DNA of 64,000 bases from Desulfopila sp. IMCC35006 (GTDB lineage Bacteria; Desulfobacterota; Desulfobulbia; Desulfobulbales; Desulfocapsaceae): contig NZ_SWCM01000001.1 in assembly GCF_005116645.1 (NCBI RefSeq), positions 124,001 through 188,000 on the forward strand, in the 5' to 3' direction. This document shows, in pieces, positions 62,639 through 64,000 of this stretch (position 1 is the first letter of the stretch; each line of letters begins with the position of its first letter). A model generated the notes under the pieces. The model saw only the letters and a program-made list of their open reading frames with translations, did no database searches and had not been told where the DNA came from. A program made the position numbers and the translations under genes.

Positions 62639-63568
62639 TCAGGTCAACGACTCAAAATACTCAATCATCTTGATGCGTTGTTTGGCCGTTGGCATTTGGC
62701 CCCGGCCCGCCTGCATGTTATCCTGCATATGCTTCACCTTGCTGGTCGCCGGAATAGCGCAGGTTACAGCCGGATGCGAGATAACAAATTTCAAAAAGTA
62801 CTGTCCCCAGCTCTGGCAGTCTATTTCTCCTGCCCATGGCGGCAGCGGCTTTCCCTTTACCGCACGAAACAGACTGCCACGCTTATAGGGACGATTGACA
62901 ATGACGGCTATGCCTTTTTCCTGGGCAATCGACAGCAAGGATGATTCGACTTCACGATTGCCTATATTGTAGGTAAGTTGAACAAAGTCAAAATCATTCT
63001 TTTGCAATATTTGCCTGAGCTCGTCATGATCTCTGCCATGGGAGGTCGTAATACCGTAATAGCGAATCTTGCCCGCAGCTTTCATTTCTTTGAGGGTTTT
63101 CAGTTGCGTTTGCCAGTCAACCAGATTGTGGATCTGGATCAGATCAAACCTCGGTATTCCCCATCTTTGCCGGGATATCTCCATCTGCTCGATTCCCCTC
63201 TCCCTGCCTTCAATCCAGACCTTCGTCGCGGCAAAAAGATCGGTCTTTCCTTTCACCCCCGGCAGCAACTGCCCGATCACCTCCTCTGCAGATCCATACA
63301 TCGGTGAAGAATCGATCATTCCACCTCCCATATCAAAGAAAACCTGGGTCACCTCCTGCAATCGTGCAAGCATTTCGGCATTACCCTTCGCATCAAAAGT
63401 ACCGGAGGTTCCCATACCGATTACCGGAATTTTTTCAGCTGTTTTGGGAATAGCCTTGCGAAGCGGCAGTGTTGCCGCGGTTGAGATATCAGGTAAAATC
63501 ATTCCTGCAGCCACCATTCCGGCCAGACCTATAAATTGACGTCTGTTTATATATGTCTTTTTTTTCAT
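62639..63568 (-). CDS. Tat-exported aldo/keto reductase
   Basis: A 309-residue protein with a twin-arginine signal ('INRRQFIGLAGMVAAGMILP'), so it is folded before export to the periplasm. The AKR domain reads 'VIGMGTSGTFDAKGNAEM', 'GGGMIDSSPMYGSAEEVIGQ' (Asp and Tyr of the catalytic tetrad), 'ATKVWIEGRERG' (Lys) and 'FDLIQIHNLVDW' (His). The NADP region is 'CAIPATSKVKHMQDNM'. Start at ATG 63568 with GAGG upstream. The substrate is unknown; export of an NAD(P)H-type enzyme is uncommon but known in this subgroup. Confidence 0.88.
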   Translation of the reverse strand: MKKKTYINRRQFIGLAGMVAAGMILPDISTAATLPLRKAIPKTAEKIPVIGMGTSGTFDAKGNAEMLARLQEVTQVFFDMGGGMIDSSPMYGSAEEVIGQLLPGVKGKTDLFAATKVWIEGRERGIEQMEISRQRWGIPRFDLIQIHNLVDWQTQLKTLKEMKAAGKIRYYGITTSHGRDHDELRQILQKNDFDFVQLTYNIGNREVESSLLSIAQEKGIAVIVNRPYKRGSLFRAVKGKPLPPWAGEIDCQSWGQYFLKFVISHPAVTCAIPATSKVKHMQDNMQAGRGQMPTAKQRIKMIEYFESLT

Positions 63569-63589
63569 TTTCTGCACCTCGCCACAGAG

Positions 63590-64000
63590 CTATTTATTGT
63601 CGGCAATTTTTACCTGCTGCCGCCCCAGACCAAAGGCAATAAAGGCCCAGATCAAGGCCAAAGGTACCGCAATCAATGCAACACCGGATATATTCATGCC
63701 GAGACTTCGCATTCCAGCATATACCCAGGCGCTTACTGCGTCGCCTGTGCGATAGACAAGGGTATCTATTACATTCTTCGCTTTGTACTTCTCCTCCCGA
63801 CTCAAGACAACGTAGAGCATTTCCCGCGCGGGCCGCATCACCGCATAATTTCCTGCGCGTCGAATTACCTGTACCACCAGTAAAACGGACAACACCGGAA
63901 CAATCCCAAGCAGCGCAAAACCTGCAGCCAGCAGCACCGGAACAATTGCCAGGACAACAGCCAGCCCGAACCATTTCACCAACCGGCCTGTAAGAAATAT
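63590..64000 (-). CDS. Npt1/ATP-ADP-translocase-like transporter, 5' part beyond window
   Basis: The last 136 codons of a membrane transporter. Helices 'GLAVVLAIVPVLLAAGFALL' and 'GVALIAVPLALIWAFIAFGL' flank 'RAGNYAVMRPAREMLYVVLSREEKYKAKNVIDTLVYRTGDAVSAWVYAG'. This block is typical of the Npt1/Npt2 nucleotide-transporter-like MFS group found outside parasites. It continues past the right edge. It ends 22 bases before the aldo/keto reductase start and is co-directional, so the two may be one operon. Substrate unknown. Confidence 0.75.
   Translation of the reverse strand: MFLTGRLVKWFGLAVVLAIVPVLLAAGFALLGIVPVLSVLLVVQVIRRAGNYAVMRPAREMLYVVLSREEKYKAKNVIDTLVYRTGDAVSAWVYAGMRSLGMNISGVALIAVPLALIWAFIAFGLGRQQVKIADNK

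Noticed and set aside
1-64000. CRISPR array, rRNA, tRNA, prophage or integrase
   Set aside because: No regularly spaced direct repeats, RNA-gene signatures, or phage/integrase motifs were seen on either strand.

Overview
The window reads as a stretch of chromosome from a Gram-negative, mainly anaerobic bacterium. I infer a Desulfobacterota relative, most likely Desulfobulbales-like. The basis is a flavodiiron protein, a CooC-type ATPase, a cytoplasmic molybdopterin oxidoreductase, TRAP-type binding proteins, a QueG-like 4Fe-4S protein, and outer-membrane and lipoprotein genes. No ribosomal RNA, tRNA, CRISPR array, prophage or transposase gene was found, so the taxonomy is an inference from gene content only.

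Layout. 1-6.95 kb: a leftward operon of RNase PH, DUF2339 and DUF3999 membrane proteins, an SbmA/BacA-type transporter and a GT10 glycosyltransferase that runs off the left edge. 7.4-9.9 kb: two very similar, divergently transcribed DctP-type solute-binding proteins without permeases. 10-15.2 kb: one 1,728-residue protein joining an exonuclease-like domain, a RecQ helicase and a UvrD-type helicase. 15.7-19.2 kb: a PEBP protein, a flavin reductase and a polar amino-acid ABC transporter. 20-25.8 kb: a Ca/Na antiporter, a lipoprotein, a broken mscS, a cupin, a Ppx/GppA phosphatase and a zinc-ribbon membrane protein. 26-29.3 kb: a GlxA-type regulator divergent from a thioesterase and a 4Fe-4S protein, then a YkgJ cysteine-cluster protein. 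29.7-30.7 kb: decayed fragments of a formate/nitrite transporter and of a two-component protein. 31.3-33.1 kb: a secreted subtilase with a small neighbour. 34.7-37.2 kb: a GC-rich LysR/MFS pair. 37.4-38.3 kb: a frameshifted flavin reductase pseudogene. 39-42.8 kb: an HD-GYP protein and a DUF3141 hydrolase. 43.5-44.6 kb: a very AT-rich murB. 44.9-50.4 kb: CooC-like ATPase, DUF882 peptidase-like protein, a phospholipid operon (CDP-alcohol transferase, CdsA, PlsC), poly-gamma-glutamate hydrolase. 50.5-54.8 kb: an MFS exporter, a 7TM signalling-like protein, a Rap1a/Tai-type protein, a truncated haemoglobin. 55-59.4 kb: a solute-binding protein, the molybdopterin enzyme and the flavodiiron protein. 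60-64 kb: an outer-membrane barrel, an MFS drug exporter, a Tat-exported aldo/keto reductase and the end of an Npt-type nucleotide transporter.

The strongest unexplained signal is a family of about 170-bp palindromic intergenic elements: at least eleven whole, deleted or decayed copies in 64 kb. They have ends (C/G)TGATTACC...GGTAATCA(G/C), long imperfect inverted arms and a small central hairpin. Three copies are flanked by 10-bp direct repeats (10/10, 9/10 and 9/10 matches), and a fourth interrupts an mscS reading frame with a decayed 7/10 repeat. This marks them as a transposed, non-autonomous (MITE-like) family whose transposase is not in the window. One copy is a chimera of two subfamilies, and one abuts the ppx start codon. 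Several copies lie beside decayed genes, so the elements and the gene decay may be related.
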